From NCBI RefSeq assembly GCF_020536995.1, contig NC_068362.1:1762826-1826825 (forward strand): a DNA stretch of 64,000 nucleotides, written 5' to 3'. Under the pieces are notes generated by a model that searched no databases, was not told where the DNA came from, and saw only the letters and a list, made by a program, of their open reading frames with translations. Numbering within the stretch: the stretch's first letter is position 1; every line of letters starts with the position of its first letter. The DNA comes from Dreissena polymorpha. Taxonomy: Eukaryota; Mollusca; Bivalvia; Myida; Dreissenidae. Shown here in pieces: positions 1-13,304 of the stretch. A program made the position numbers and the translations under genes.

Positions 1-789
1 TTGTAAACGCCATTGGCCAGTCTAGTGTTTATCATTAAAATATGCACATATTGGCTGCTTTCATGGAAAACGAGGCTTAATGCACGTCAAATAAGATTAG
101 CCTGTGCACAATGATAAGCATATGCAATGCGAACAAGCTAATCAAGGACGACAACAGCGAACAACTTCAGTGCCTTCAGCGCTTTGATTTATAATATACA
201 TTATGTCCTATGTTATATGGCGTATAGCTACTAATATATGTGTGTATAAAATATGTTAACCGTCTTTATTTTTTAAATAAATGAAATCATACTGAAACTC
301 TACGAATTGAGGATTTACATGTTTTTATGAGCTGTCAAAGATTATTACAAACAACAATTATTATCTTTTTTAATGCAGACACTTTAAAAGACTGTGGGTG
401 CGGACCCAGGATCCTGCGATAAATCAAACGGAAAGGTACTTTAGGTACTTAAGCTACGTTGAAGAAACTCGGACATTGTTGACGCCCTGTCTTCAATAAA
501 TACTGTTTTTGAGTGAGGTAAAACTTACAAATGTATTTGTTAGCCAATTGACGTGTATCGTGGTATTTTTAAATTATTTTTAAAATAACTGGGCTAAGCA
601 ATGGTTTCGGTAGAAAAGTACTGCAACAATTTCGCTAGATTTGAACACATTTTAACACTCCGCATTATGATATTTTGATTCAATTTTTCATATTTATACC
701 AAGTGAGTTTTCATTTGACCGCCTTGCGGATACAGATCCATTAGCATGTGCTTGTGTATTATAATAACAATTAATGAGTTAATTTACTA
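1..789. other. AT-rich sequence without a recognisable gene
   Basis: No convincing coding sequence is seen on either strand. About 35 bp at 155-190, containing cttcagtgccttcagcgctt, recur nearly identically at 41347-41385, so this short piece belongs to a dispersed repeat. Confidence 0.5.
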
Positions 790-1322
<533 letters not shown>

Positions 1323-3914
1323 ACAATTTCAACAACCGTAAAACCTATCGCTTAGCTCATTTTTGCAGTGAATTCGGATGTTATATCAAATCTTTTTGAT
1401 TAATAGAGTTTGCTGCTTAATGTATTAATAACTAAATAATAATGTTGATAATATTGAAAATAAATGGTTTCAATTTTATTTATCCGTTTAAGATGCAGTA
1501 TTTGACCAAGTCAATTTGTCGCTAAAAGTATTCATTACACATTCAATCCAAAAAGCGTTACGAGTTGCTATTGAAACTATAATCGCATTCCGATAAAAAT
1601 GGTGTCTGTATTAGGGCCTGTTTAATTTCTACGCTTCATTGCAATTCATAAAAATATTTTTAAGGGTACCGGTATATCTAGACACACTCTGTTATCCAAA
1701 CAATCCTTGTGATCATAAACAAATAAACAATGAAATATAAATAAAATTAGATGATAAAAAATGGTATCTTCCTTTTTGCTGTTGCTAGTTATCAACAGAG
1801 TAGCAAAACTTTTAAATATAAATTATATTCAATTCATAGCACGCTTAAAGATTTGAAGTTTATCTAAATCTATAAGCACAAACATATTTATGTTTGTTAA
1901 TACAAAGCTGTAGCAGTTTTCTGATTGCGCTTGAAAAGATGTGATTGTTGTTGTTGCATTAATAGTATCATTAGTTTGTATTTCCAGATTAGGTATTCCA
2001 CCATACATTTTGTTTTTAATCAGATGTCTTATAATTGGCATTGCAATATTTCAATAACGAGTAATCAACACAATTGACTTTATGTATTTTTAATTGTTTA
2101 TCCATATTATCATTAACACTTGAGGGAAAAATAAGCTGTGTCATTTTTTATTTTTTATTTTACTTATGGTTCAGACAACTCTGCTTTTACTATATGCCGT
2201 AATAATTATAAGTTTCCGTGCACTTAAAGATATTGTTTTTCGTGTTGGAAAATTTAAATACGAAAAATATTTAGAGACAAGTGTGTTATGTTTGTTTGTC
2301 AATTATTTAATTGAAGTAGAAATAATACATCAGTGTACATAATTTTATTGTGTTGTTCCCTTCGTTCTTTACTTTAAAAATACAACTTAACAGCTTTGCA
2401 ATCAACTGAAATAATATATAAAAAGTAAAAACAATAAACGTTTGGCTTTCTTAATACGATATCATTTCAAACGCTGTTGGAAGGAACCATTGCTTATTAG
2501 AGGTTTACAAGGTAATTTACCCAAGTGCGCAAATGTAATGGTCGATTGCCCTTAGGCATGATTCTGTTTTATTACTTTAATCCGGTTGTAAAAATGCATG
2601 ACCGAAGGGTCATCAGATAAGCAAAAACAGGGCCAAAATCTGATAAAATAGCGCTGTTTAACTGACTGTACGAAAATCCGTATGTCCGAAAATTTAGAAT
2701 CATGAAAACATAAATATTTTGGCTTAAAAAGGAAATGTAAGAAAATTTAGAATGTAAGAGAAAATACGGTTGTTTTATGGTGTTTAAATCGATTAGAAAT
2801 AGCAAAACCTAAAGACATTATCTCAAGTGTGATTTTCAAAAGATTTTATATGAATGTACACACACGGTAAAACTAGTCTATTAAAATGCAATACCTTCAT
2901 TGGTTCTCATGTTTTTAATATTTATTAAACATAGGTATTTGTGAACACTTGTTGTTATATAATATTGAAATGTACACGCATACTGAACATAAAATCATTA
3001 GCATAACGGCTAAGTTGGTTTTTACTAAGATTGCAATAGTGTTTATTTTATTATTATGAATCTTATGAGGATAATTTTGAAAGTATGACACAGAGTATCT
3101 GAAGAAGATATATACATAATCACATATGTTGTTGTTGTTGTGGTTATTGTTTCAATATTTTTATGAGTATCATACATTCAATGACGAATAGCTATTAATT
3201 TGTCATACAAACACCATAATTATTATTGGATTGCGGAGATTAAACAAATCGATTCCCTAGTAACTGATATAACTGATACATTTTTTGAGCGACAATTTGA
3301 AACTAAATCTAGTATTATTTAAATTTGATTATTTTAATTGCAGACTTTTTTTATTAACCCCAATTAATGTGTACGCAACGTTTCTTTTATTTAAATCGCT
3401 GAGTACGAAGCATCAAGCTATTTTTTAATTAATTGACAGTGATCTTTAATGTATGTCATAATATAAATTGAAATCAATCTTAATTAAAGCTTGAGTGGTT
3501 GGTTTGTAATAAGTTTTGTAAATGTTGCTGTAGGATATGTATGCACTATAAATACTAACGCTCTGGCATATTGTGATGGTGATATGATTATATATTGCAC
3601 AATGAATATGTGATGATGTTCTTGTGATAATATTGAGGCCTATAATTAGTTTTTGAATTAAGCTAGCTAATTTCAAATAAGATACAAACACATCCCAATC
3701 CTAAAATTATCAGTAAGTTATAGTATTGTTTGCCTCTAGGCGCATAATTAATTGAAGGCCTAGTTTATCTGTTAATCCTCGCCCCATGTGGTGTCCCAGT
3801 GGGTACACTGATATTAATACACGATGTATTGGTCCACAATTAAATCTCTTATAAAAACATGTCTCTCAGGTGACTGAAAAATGGCTGTGTAGATACAACA
3901 AATACTACTACAAC
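1323..3914. other. AT-rich sequence, nothing recognised
   Basis: Only short random open frames are present. I saw no domain motif, splice-linked exon series, RNA gene or sizeable repeat here. Confidence 0.5.
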
Positions 3915-3970
3915 GGAGACTAAGATAACACATGTTACAATTAATTTGTCTTCCTTGCGTTCTTCTTATA
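3915..3970. repeat. Short direct repeat, partner at 5388-5448
   Basis: The segment containing 'ggagactaagataacacatg' and 'ttacaattaatttgtct' recurs with a few changes at 5388-5448. The two copies are about 1.47 kb apart and bracket the trinucleotide array and the tRNA-derived element. They may be remnants of one dispersed repeat or of a local duplication. Confidence 0.55.
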
Positions 3971-3989
3971 CGACAAACACTTCTAAAAC

Positions 3990-4485
3990 AAAAAAGCAAA
4001 AAGCCGCTACTGCTACTGCTTCGGCTACTCTTACTGCTACTGCTACTGCTGCCGCTGCCGCTGCCGCTGCCACTGCCGCTGCCACTGCCGCTGCCACTGC
4101 CGCTGCCACTGCCACTGCCGCTGCCACTGCCGCTGCCAGTGCTGCTGCTGCCGCTGCTACTGCCGCTACTGCTGCTGCTGCTGCTACTGCCACTGCTACT
4201 GCCACTGCTACTGCCACTGCTACTGCCACTGCTACTGCCACTGCCACTGCCACTGCTACTGCCGCTGCTGCTGTTGCTTCTGATAGTGCTACTGCTACTG
4301 CTGCTGCTGCTGCTTCTGCTGCTGTTGCTGCTGCTACTGTTACTGCTACTGATACGGCTACTTCTACTGCTACTGCTAGTGCTACTGCTACTGCTACTGC
4401 TACTGCTGCTACTGCTACTGCTACTGCTGCTGCTGCTACTGCTGCTGCTACTGCTACTGCTACTATTGATAATAATTCTCCTTCT
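3990..4485. repeat. (CTG CYR)n compound trinucleotide/hexanucleotide array
   Basis: About 0.5 kb of GCT, ACT and GCC triplets, with local hexamer periodicity (gctact, gccact, gccgct). Two forward frames and one reverse frame stay open, giving poly-Leu, poly-Ala/Thr and poly-Ala/Val. No domain or splice context argues for translation. Confidence 0.95.
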
Positions 4486-4571
4486 ACTTCTCTTCTAATA
4501 TTGCTAGCGATGCTTCATAATTTATTTTTAAATGTATCATTTTGCAGGAAAGAACTGTTATATATATTTTC

Positions 4572-5093
4572 TTAAAGGGATCTTTTCACGCTTTGGTAAA
4601 TTGACAAAATTGAAAAAAGTTGTTTCAGATTCGTAAGTTTTCGTTTTAGTTATGATATTTGTGAGGAAACAGTAATACTGAACATTAACCATGCTCTAAT
4701 ATAGCCATTATATGCATCTTTTGACGATTTTAAAACCTAAAAATTATAAAGCGTTGCAACGCGAAACGATTGAATAATTTGGAGAGTTCTGTTTTTGTCG
4801 TTAAATTTTGTGAAACTACGAAGATTGCTTATATAAGGTATAAAATACGTCGAGAATGTGTACTCGGCGGAATAGCTCAGTAGGCTTAAGCGTTTATACT
4901 ACAGGACTCTGCCAGGACTCCAGGGGTCACTGGTTTGAACCCTGCTCCGGGCAATGTACGTTTCCTTTTTTTATTTTTTTTTTCTTGATTTTTTACTGGA
5001 GCTTTTATGATCCAATGTTTACATTTATCAATATAAAGCATTTAATGAATAAGTTAAAAAAAAATGCCAAAATCTGTGAAAAGGCCCCTTTAA
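4572..5093 (+). mobile_element. tRNA-derived SINE-like element with inverted ends
   Basis: The left end (ttaaagggatcttttcac) and the inverse of the right end (ttaaaggggccttttcac) form terminal inverted repeats. Inside is a tRNA-like head with an A box at 4873-4884 (TAGCTCAGTAGG) and a B box at 4932-4942 (GGTTTGAACCC), the RNA polymerase III promoter pair. The ~59-bp spacing includes a long variable region, and the 3' half continues into T-rich unique sequence, so this is a retroposon head and not a working tRNA gene. A related copy lies at 14251. SINEs normally lack inverted ends, so this may be a tRNA-SINE captured by a MITE. Confidence 0.7.
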
Positions 5094-6185
5094 AGGTGTA
5101 AAGAATCTAAACTTTTCTGCGATTAAAGTTTTATTTAACTGGATAAGTATAGGCCACATAACAGACGCTATTGTACTGATTTGTACTAAACAACATTTTG
5201 TCATAATCAACAGTTTTAACATGCCATAGTTTCCTTGGAAGTTGACCTTTGATTGGAGTTATGTATAAAACATTAACAAGGTATTTGTTGACAGTTTGTC
5301 CTGTCACAATTATATATTAGTTGAGCCAAACGTGTGATAAAGATCCCTTTTGGGGTGGCGATAAATACTATTTATATTGTTCAACAGTGGGAGACTGAGA
5401 AAACATATGTTACAATTAATTTGTCTACTTTGCCTGCTTCTTCTTTATATATTTTTCTTGCTAATCGTTTAAGTTTAGTTTTAGTTAAGTAGGTATATCA
5501 ATTTACATTTTTGATAGATATTTATTTGGATAGTAATAGTATGTTTTATCTGACTTGACATCATTGAACCGGTTTATTCATTGATAAGATCGAGATCTCC
5601 ACAGGTGTTTAATCTCGATTGTTAGGTGGGGAGAAGGGTCCGAATGATAATGTTGTCGTCGGCTTACGAATCACATCTCACAAGTTTTAGACAAATATGC
5701 ATACGTTATAAACCTAATTTAAGTATTACATAGATAATAACTTATCTTTATTTTGATGAACTAGCGTTTAAGGTATAAAACTATAATTATCTATGTGTTG
5801 TGTGCCGCATACATACCATCTTGCTTTTTAAAATTTGATCACAACGGTCCGAAGTCATACACATTCATTATGCATGGTTGCTAAAGCACAGTGTATACTA
5901 ACTAACCTATGTTTATTGCTGTTTGCTAGGGTTATTATTATCTTTTTTATTTTTTTTATTTGGGGGTGGGGGTGGGGGTGGGTGGGACGGCTTTTATAGA
6001 AGATTTCAACAGGTCCTTCAATTAACGAAAAAAAATATTGGTATAGGAAATATAAAAGAGTAATAGACAGCTTCATTCATGCTGTTCTATTATGGTGTTT
6101 TAACGCATATAATTATGTATGGTTGATGAAGCACATTGTATGCTACCGATGTTTATTGTTGTTTGATGATGATGTTAAGTTGGTG
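5094..6185. other. AT-rich sequence with one G-rich run
   Basis: No gene is recognised. A short g/t run (about 5961-5990, gggggtggggg) and the repeat copy at 5388-5448 are the only structure seen. Confidence 0.5.
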
Positions 6186-6238
6186 TTGCTGTTGTTGTTA
6201 ATGATGATGATGAGGAGGAGGAGGAAGAAGAAGAAGAA

Positions 6239-6274
<36 letters not shown>

Positions 6275-6306
6275 AGTGACGACGACGACGATGATGATGA
6301 TTTTGA
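6186..6306. repeat. (GAT/GAA/GGT)n trinucleotide microsatellite
   Basis: Runs of atg, agg, aag, atg, gtg and acg triplets follow one another over about 120 bp. The open frames across it are low-complexity artefacts. Confidence 0.93.
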
Positions 6307-9300
6307 TTATGATAATGAGATTTGAATTAAATTAATGCGCAAAGAATTTTCTTTTTAGCGGACCAAGTGCAGATATCTGCGCTCGGCCGCTGTAAGGGTT
6401 ATGTAATATTTGCAATCTACATAGGAGTCAATAGCAGATACCAAGCACCATATGCTTATGAGAAACAAAAGCAAAATATTGGCAATCGCTGAAATCTCGA
6501 ATATGACTTAATCATGTAATTAAATGAAAACCGGTAACTATTTTAAACGGTTATTATATTGCAACAACTTAGCGGTGTTTATCCAAAAGACCATTGTTAT
6601 AATTACAGGGACGTCAATAGGCCAAACTATTCAGGAAATATGATTTGAGTCGTCAAGGATAGATTTTGAGATCAATGTACGTCCGATGAGATTTAAAGGG
6701 AGTTGGAGGCGTAGGGACAGATTCGTTCGAGTACGCGATCATTTGAGAACAAATTATGTTGAAGCTTTATCGGAATTCCGGAAATTTGCGATCGGTACCG
6801 ATTTTTCCTGGTTCTTTTTTATTGATTCTGATAAGTTAGCGGCCGGCACGGAAATGAATATTAACTGACGAAAACCTCTTCGCTACTTTCCGAAAATCTT
6901 CGACATGTTGCAAATATCCGTTATATTCCGCATTGTACTCACCAGAAATTGCAACTAGAAAGACTACAATAAATCAATTAGCTACGGCTCGGGCGGGGAT
7001 TTACCTTTTATCCCTGTAAGGGACCTAATGCCCCAGACTACCGGCTATTTTTTCCGGAATTCGAACTTGATACACTTGATATCCCTGAATTAAATATTTA
7101 TATCCGCAATTTTGATCTCTAGAGTGCTGACTGTTAGTATTGTATTTGACTGGAATGACTGTCGATTATGTGTTTTTAAGATTAAAACAAGCTTACGAAG
7201 AACTTTGTGTTTGCTTTTTTGTACGCTTTCTTTTTAAAAATGTATTGTCCGCCACGAACGCAACAATTGACCAAATGTACCAGATTGTGGTCTCTTTAAA
7301 GTGCTATGTTTTTACTGCCGTGATATCTTTAACAAACTACACATTATTGATCGTGGACGTTTTATACTCTTATTGAATTTGTTTCCCCAAAATATGCTCT
7401 TCTATTAGTAGATGTTTAGGTGACAATGTTCTAATTATAGATCTTACACGGCCAAGAAACACTAGATAGGTCTTTGCAAAGAGAGCTGTTGGATATCGTG
7501 AATGCGTTCAATGTGGCCTGTTTATTTCAGAAAGCCATGCGCAATGTTTTATGGGGATTTCTATCAAATTGCCAATTGCAAAATTTGATTTAATTCATTC
7601 GGACCTACAAGCGGGAAACTTCTTCATTAAAATTCAATGGGCTTTTAAGAAGTTCGTTGAAAGGCCAAGTTTGACGTTAAACAGCAACGCCGAAAAAATT
7701 GCTACTCAGTCTTATTTATCACTTTTTTTGTAAGATTTGCCAGTAGACGTTCTTCAGTGAAATTAAGCAAACACACAGTGCCGACAAATATGGAAGGGTA
7801 TTTAGGTAAAAATTACATCCTTCTTTGTGACTGTGTCATGATTCTTGATGGTACTTTCAATTAGTATGTAGACACCTTTTCATGCTTGATGACACTTACA
7901 TCTTGCCTGATTTCCAATCTCTATTTACATTCTGCTTAATGGTATCATGCATGTGTACAGATGCAACATTCTTGTTCGTTAATTGCATGCTGCATATGTG
8001 TATGTTGGTTTGTGCAGAGAGACTTGTGCAATAGGCGCAGTGCATAATGAAATCAAATATTAATGCGTTTAATAAATTAACGCGATGGTAAGATGTGAGT
8101 TTCACCCAAGCACAAAGCAACATACTATCATGCATGATACAATGATGTCAATTGACAGTCATTCCGAAATGCTACGGAGGACTACGGAAATTTACGGCGT
8201 ATAACGGAAATTTTATGTTATAGGAGAAGTTGCGCACCTTTGTAAGATATTTGCTACTGAACCGAAATTAACCGCGTGTTTGTAGACTTAACTTTTTTTT
8301 GGTTAATGACTAACCATAATTTTTGTACAGTAATTTACCTTCAATAACCAAAGAAAGTCTATGGATATATTTCAATATATGCTACTAATGCATGTATGCA
8401 GAGCTCCAGATAAGACGCTTAAAGTCGCAAAAAATTGAATTAAATTTAGTAAAAAAGTAGACTTAAATTCTGTGCGTACGGTTACACATTGGAAAAATAA
8501 AATAAGAATTCAAAATGTGTGATCATGCGTAAAACTCAATATCAATGCATATAATGTAAACATTTTATCAATGAGTTCCCACTCGTCTAGGCCCTCATTA
8601 CAATTATGAAATCAACTGCACTTTAACGTTATTATGAATAACAGACCATCTTTACAACAGTCGAAAAGCCGAACGTTTTCCATTTTCTGGTCCTTTTATC
8701 GCAAAAAGTCTTCTGTAACCCGGCAATTGTCATGAGCTCTTCTTAGACTATAAACCTAAATGCGGATGTGCCAAAAATTATATTTACCTGAAAAAAAAGA
8801 ATTAATAATAGACTTTAAGGCTGGATTATTATAGAGTGTAAACCAAGATTTTGCTGAAAAAGTTATCTGGAACTTTGCATGTATGTTGAGAGGAAATCGA
8901 TAACATAATTTCAAATTTACTAGAGTACTTTTATATTGCACCACATAAAATGCTTTAAAACTATAATATTGAAGTGCACATATAAACTTTATTATAGATG
9001 GATAGGTATTTCGTGTCAATCTCTTTCACATATGAAAGAGCTGTTGGTCATGCTGCTTTAAGTACATATAGATGCATGACACAATTTAGATTAAGCAAAA
9101 TAAAACACTAGGTATTTGCCAAGAGTCAAATATATACGAGCAGTAAGAGCGTAATCGTGCACAGCGAGACTTACTCATGTAGAATTGAAACTCTTATTGC
9201 TTTCTTTCGAAATAATTTCATGTGTCCGATCTAATATGCAATATGCCCGGTGTTTTTTTTTGCGGATTAATGTTCCGTTTTAGATCCATAATTAACGAAT

Positions 9301-9423
9301 GCCTCAATATTTTCAAAAATTAACACCGGAATAATGTTCACCGACATTTTTTCATACAGATTGGATATAAATATTATAGAGCTTAACAAAAAATACATTA
9401 AGCCCTGTTCTCCCGGCACACGT
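6307..9423. other. AT-rich sequence, nothing recognised
   Basis: Several open frames of 60-90 codons occur, at a density expected by chance. I found no recognisable family, splice-linked series or repeat. Confidence 0.45.
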
Positions 9424-9432
9424 GCTGGACAC

Positions 9433-10394
9433 ACAGGTGGTTAGCGTGTGGCTATGATAATAATTAGTGAAAACATCTTTTTGAATGATAAATAATCATA
9501 TTAAAACGAAAAATCAAATTTTCTATAAAAAAAAAATCACTACCGTTTTATATATAACAAGGTATCCAACTCGAAATCATCCGAAAACGGGGTGCATCGT
9601 TTTGAGCAGCCATTACTAAATTAATTTTGCAGCGATTTTCATGACCCGGTCTTATTCAATGCAGAAATGAATTTCCTTTTAGGAAATGTATATATATTGT
9701 AATATTTCTACACATGCTGGGTCAAATTTTAAGAAATAAAGCTATACATAACTCGCATGACCCAGTTGTTATCGATCAGACCGTATTTATGAATGAAATC
9801 TCCAGTTGTAAAGACACAACTCCGCATTGGAGCAATGAAATCACTCTTGTGTTTAAAATGTCAGTTGGTTGAAATGTATGTAAACAAAGGTTTGAAAATG
9901 CGCTGGACAGTTAGTTTTGATGCATAATTCTACGGCAAGCACGGTAAGAATGTTTTTTTCATACGTTTTATTAAATTATGGTATCGAGGTTCGTGAACTT
10001 TGCAGGGAAAATGCCCATTTCCCCGTGAAGATTTCAGTCATGAATACTGTCTGATCGATCACAGCTGGGTCACGCGAGTTGTGTATCGTGTTATTTTTTA
10101 AAAGTTGACCCAGTATTTGTAAAAATATTGCAAGACATATACATTTCCAGAAAGGAAATTTATTTCTGCGTTGAATAAGACCAAGATCGTGAAAATCGCT
10201 GCACAATTGATGAAGTAATGGCTGTTTAAAACGATGCATCCCGTTTTCGGATGATTTCGAGTTGGATACCTTGTTGAATATATATTTAACTTATTTTTTT
10301 AAGAAAAGTTGATTTTTCGTTATAATATGATTACTTATCATTCCAAAATATGTTTTCACTAACTAGTATTATAGCCACACGCTAACCACCTGTA
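9433..10394. mobile_element. Fold-back (long inverted repeat) element with 9-bp target duplication
   Basis: Two arms of roughly 370-385 bp (about 9433-9805 and 10010-10394) are inverted copies of each other: acaggtggttagcgtgtggc at the left end pairs with gccacacgctaaccacctgt at the right end. Similarity runs through ctcgcatgacccag and ccgaaaacgg motifs. A ~200-bp unpaired centre lies between them. The 9-mer gctggacac flanks the element on both sides (9424-9432 and 10395-10403). A 9-bp target duplication with long inverted ends fits a non-autonomous Mutator-superfamily element. No transposase frame is inside. Confidence 0.85.
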
Positions 10395-10403
10395 GCTGGA
10401 CAC

Positions 10404-11328
10404 TTTTAAAAAACACTATACAAATTCAAGTACTTATGCACTTAATTGATTGTAAACAATGACGGTTGAAATCCGTGCGTGGGAATTTTTCTGGTAACCA
10501 AGAGCGACGTCAACGTTCATGACAAACCTGTTTATATGACATTTATTTATTGATTTTTTCCAACTTGATTGAAAATTATGTTTTATGATATTTTAATACA
10601 TGTAGATGAAGTAGTTGTTTTCTCAACGAGGAGTACAATAGTTGTACAGTACTAGACACGAGTACTTGTAACTTTCAGGTTTCTCTGTATACCACAGACA
10701 TTATATAGTCATAAAATGATAAATATGTGTTTATAGAAATTGTAATTATAGCATGGTAAACAGACTAGAGAAATCTGAAAGTTTCACGCACAGGTCTGTG
10801 GCAATGGGGGTTTGGGCTACTTTATAAATATGAGGTCGATATGCAATGCACATCGGTAGATTACGTCTACTTTAATTATTTGGACTAGGGAAGGGCCACA
10901 ATTCCAACACATCAGCCCCGTTATGTTCTGAATAAAATACATGTATAATTTCTTGAGTGCCGATTGCATCTTACAAATATCAAAAACATTCACGGCAGTC
11001 AATTCATTGTGTAAACTTACTGGTCTTCATGGCAATAATGAACGTATTTAGTTTAATGGAGATTATATAACGAAGGGAACTAATTCAGCTTATTCAGTTT
11101 ACTAGTCAAAATGATTCGGATGTTTTCGCTTTTTTTTCCGAAAAGTCATTTATTCAACATACGGAAAATAAACGCGCGCCACCTGATGTCATAATTTAGT
11201 AACTTGCATTCTGCTTACTGCCTGTTGCTAACTGCCGTTGTTAATGACGCTTAGTGGCAAAACGGATTATGACTGGTTTCAGGAATAATGAACACACAAA
11301 CATTGGATAGTCACCAAGCATGTTGAAA
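10404..11328. other. AT-rich sequence, nothing recognised
   Basis: No coding sequence or repeat could be supported here. Confidence 0.45.
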
Positions 11329-11553
11329 CAATCATCAAGTATAACCGATAGAGAACAAGCATGTTGGAACTGTCATGAAGCATGTTAGAATAAACATCAC
11401 GCGTAATGTAAATATTATTCATGAATGATGTAATGTTGCAGCAATCATCAAGTATAAACGAATAGACAACAAGCATGTTGGAATTGTCATAAAGCAAATT
11501 AGAATAAGCATCAGTCATAATGTAAATATTCACCACGAATGATGTAACTTTTA
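11329..11553. repeat. Two-copy 113-bp tandem repeat
   Basis: The unit beginning caatcatcaagtataa at 11329 starts again at 11442. Both copies carry acaagcatgttggaa, tgtcat and tgtaaatatt in the same order. Confidence 0.85.
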
Positions 11554-11653
11554 CCTAAATATCCTTCCATAGACATGTGTTGTTACTAAAATAGACATAG
11601 AGATTTGAGCATTGGGAGTGACCTAATCATACTGTGCTTTAGCAGTATAACGG

Positions 11654-12332
11654 AATACCGTTAGTGCCATCGTGGTTACACATTAAAATCCAGAGGGCGA
11701 GAACGCGAGAACGCGATAGTACGATGGCGACAATGTGACAATACGATGATGACAGGGTGACAATACGATGGCGACAATGCGATAGTACGATGGCGACAAT
11801 GCGAGAACGCGATAATACGATGACGACAATCAGACAGTGCGATGACGACAGTGCGACAATAAGATGGCGACAGTGAGATAGTACGATGGCGACAATACTA
11901 CAGTTCGATAGTGCGATAATACGATGACGACAGTGCGAAAATACGATGACGACAGTGCGACAATACGATGGCGATAGCCGACAGTGCGATAGTACGATGG
12001 TGCCAATGCGATAACGCGATAGTATGATGGCGGCAATTCGAAAATGCGATGGCGACAGTGCGACAATACGATGGCGACAATGCGATATGACGATGGCGAC
12101 ATTGCGATGATACCACGGCGACAGTACGATATGACTATCGCCCCCGTACTATCGCACTGCCGCCATTGTATTGTCGCACTGTCGCATTGTCGTCATCGTA
12201 CTAGCGCGTTTTCGCAATCGTACGAACGCATTGTCGCCATCGTATTGTCGCACTGTCGTCATCGTACTTTCGCGTTCTCGCATTCTCGCCCTCTGGATTT
12301 TAATGAGTAACCACGGTGGCCCTAACGGTATT
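11654..12332. mobile_element. Fold-back element with minisatellite core
   Basis: The left end (aataccgttag, then cattaaaatccagagggcga) is mirrored by the right end (tcgccctctggattttaatg, then ctaacggtatt), giving inverted arms of about 65 bp. The interior (about 11700-12295) is made of 8-14-bp units of the type gcgacaatacgatg. Around 12135-12150 the units switch to their reverse complement, so the core continues the inverted repeat asymmetrically (about 440 bp on the left, 150 bp on the right). Flanking target duplications are not clear. Arg/His-rich open frames across it are repeat artefacts. Confidence 0.8.
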
Positions 12333-13182
12333 TTGTACAGTAAAGTGCGTAAAATCTGGTTTGGAATAACAATTTTTATGCCGAAAACAGATGTTGAAAA
12401 CCCGACTTTGTTTTATAAGTAGTAGTCTAAATATACAATGAGTTTTCCGAGCATTAAATAAACATATTAAAATAAAATTCATGTTCGTATCAGTTGAAGT
12501 TCTTGTTAATAGTAGAAGCAAAGAACACAATAAAACGCTGATTGGGCTTACTAATTTGAGGCAAGAAAAAACACATCGCGCTATTATATATAACATATAA
12601 CGCGCATCCGCAAAGTTCGAGCGCCCGTCTCGGTGCCGTCGTTTCCGGTGAAAGTTTCGCACAGGAGCTACCGAGTTTGGATATGAGACCACGAATCATG
12701 GCTTGACTTTATATATCAGTCAGCGTAGTACCTGACCAGACTGCGCGGTTGGACAAGCTAGGATGGACCAACTTCGGCCGCATATGACATAAGACCCATT
12801 TTCGCATGACGCGGGTCATCTGACCTTTATAATGTGTATTTAGCTTTGAATGGAATTTGCACATAGTTTTTGGCATGGACTTATTGTTATGTTAATGTGT
12901 TGCACGCTTTCAAAAGCAGAGGGCATATATAAGATCAATTATACTACGGAGTTCATTTTCTGTTGCAAAATGAAATGCAATAAAGATTGTTACTCAGCGG
13001 TGTGTACAGTATGACAGCGTTGTCTGTCTGCGATGCATTTATACTGGTTCTAAGCTGGCATACTCACCAATTGGACTCAACCATCTGCTCGAACAAGAAA
13101 TGATAAGTTCTACTAGCATAAACCTTTAATTGTAACTCATTTTAAAAATATTCATGTTATTTATATTATTCAATTTATTATT
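12333..13182. other. Mixed sequence without a recognised gene
   Basis: A GC-richer patch at 12600-12690 is open on the minus strand but matches nothing I recognise. The piece 12786-12819 (taagacccattttcgcatga) matches the end motif of the MITE at 39311-39540, so it is likely a fragment of that family. Confidence 0.45.
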
Positions 13183-13284
13183 CAAAATTATAATTATTAT
13201 TTCCTTTATTGTTGTTTTTCGCATTAAGAAACTCAAAATTATAATTATTATTTCCTTTATTGTTGTTTTTCGCATTAAGAAACT
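13183..13284. repeat. Two-copy 51-bp direct repeat
   Basis: caaaattataattattattt begins at 13183 and again at 13234, and each copy ends in cgcattaagaaact. The copies appear identical, which suggests a recent duplication. Confidence 0.93.
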
Positions 13285-13304
13285 TCTTCGGCTTACGAAA
13301 CTGA

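Noticed and set aside
3932-4575. Leu-, Ala/Thr- and Ala/Val-rich open frames
   Set aside because: Three overlapping frames are open at once because the array has a 3-bp period; there is no domain or splice support.
4860-4955. Functional tRNA gene
   Set aside because: A and B boxes are good, but the arms do not pair as a cloverleaf and the sequence continues as a SINE-like body with inverted ends.
7428-7440. Possible second LTR start (tgttctaat) matching 42752
   Set aside because: Only nine bases match; the following sequence is unrelated.
11830-12422. Arg/His/Ser-rich repeat proteins on both strands
   Set aside because: They come from the minisatellite core of the fold-back element; both strands and several frames are open in parallel.
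12300-12699. 130- and 69-codon minus-strand frames over a GC-richer patch
   Set aside because: No domain, start context or splice partner could be recognised; kept only as a note on the region.
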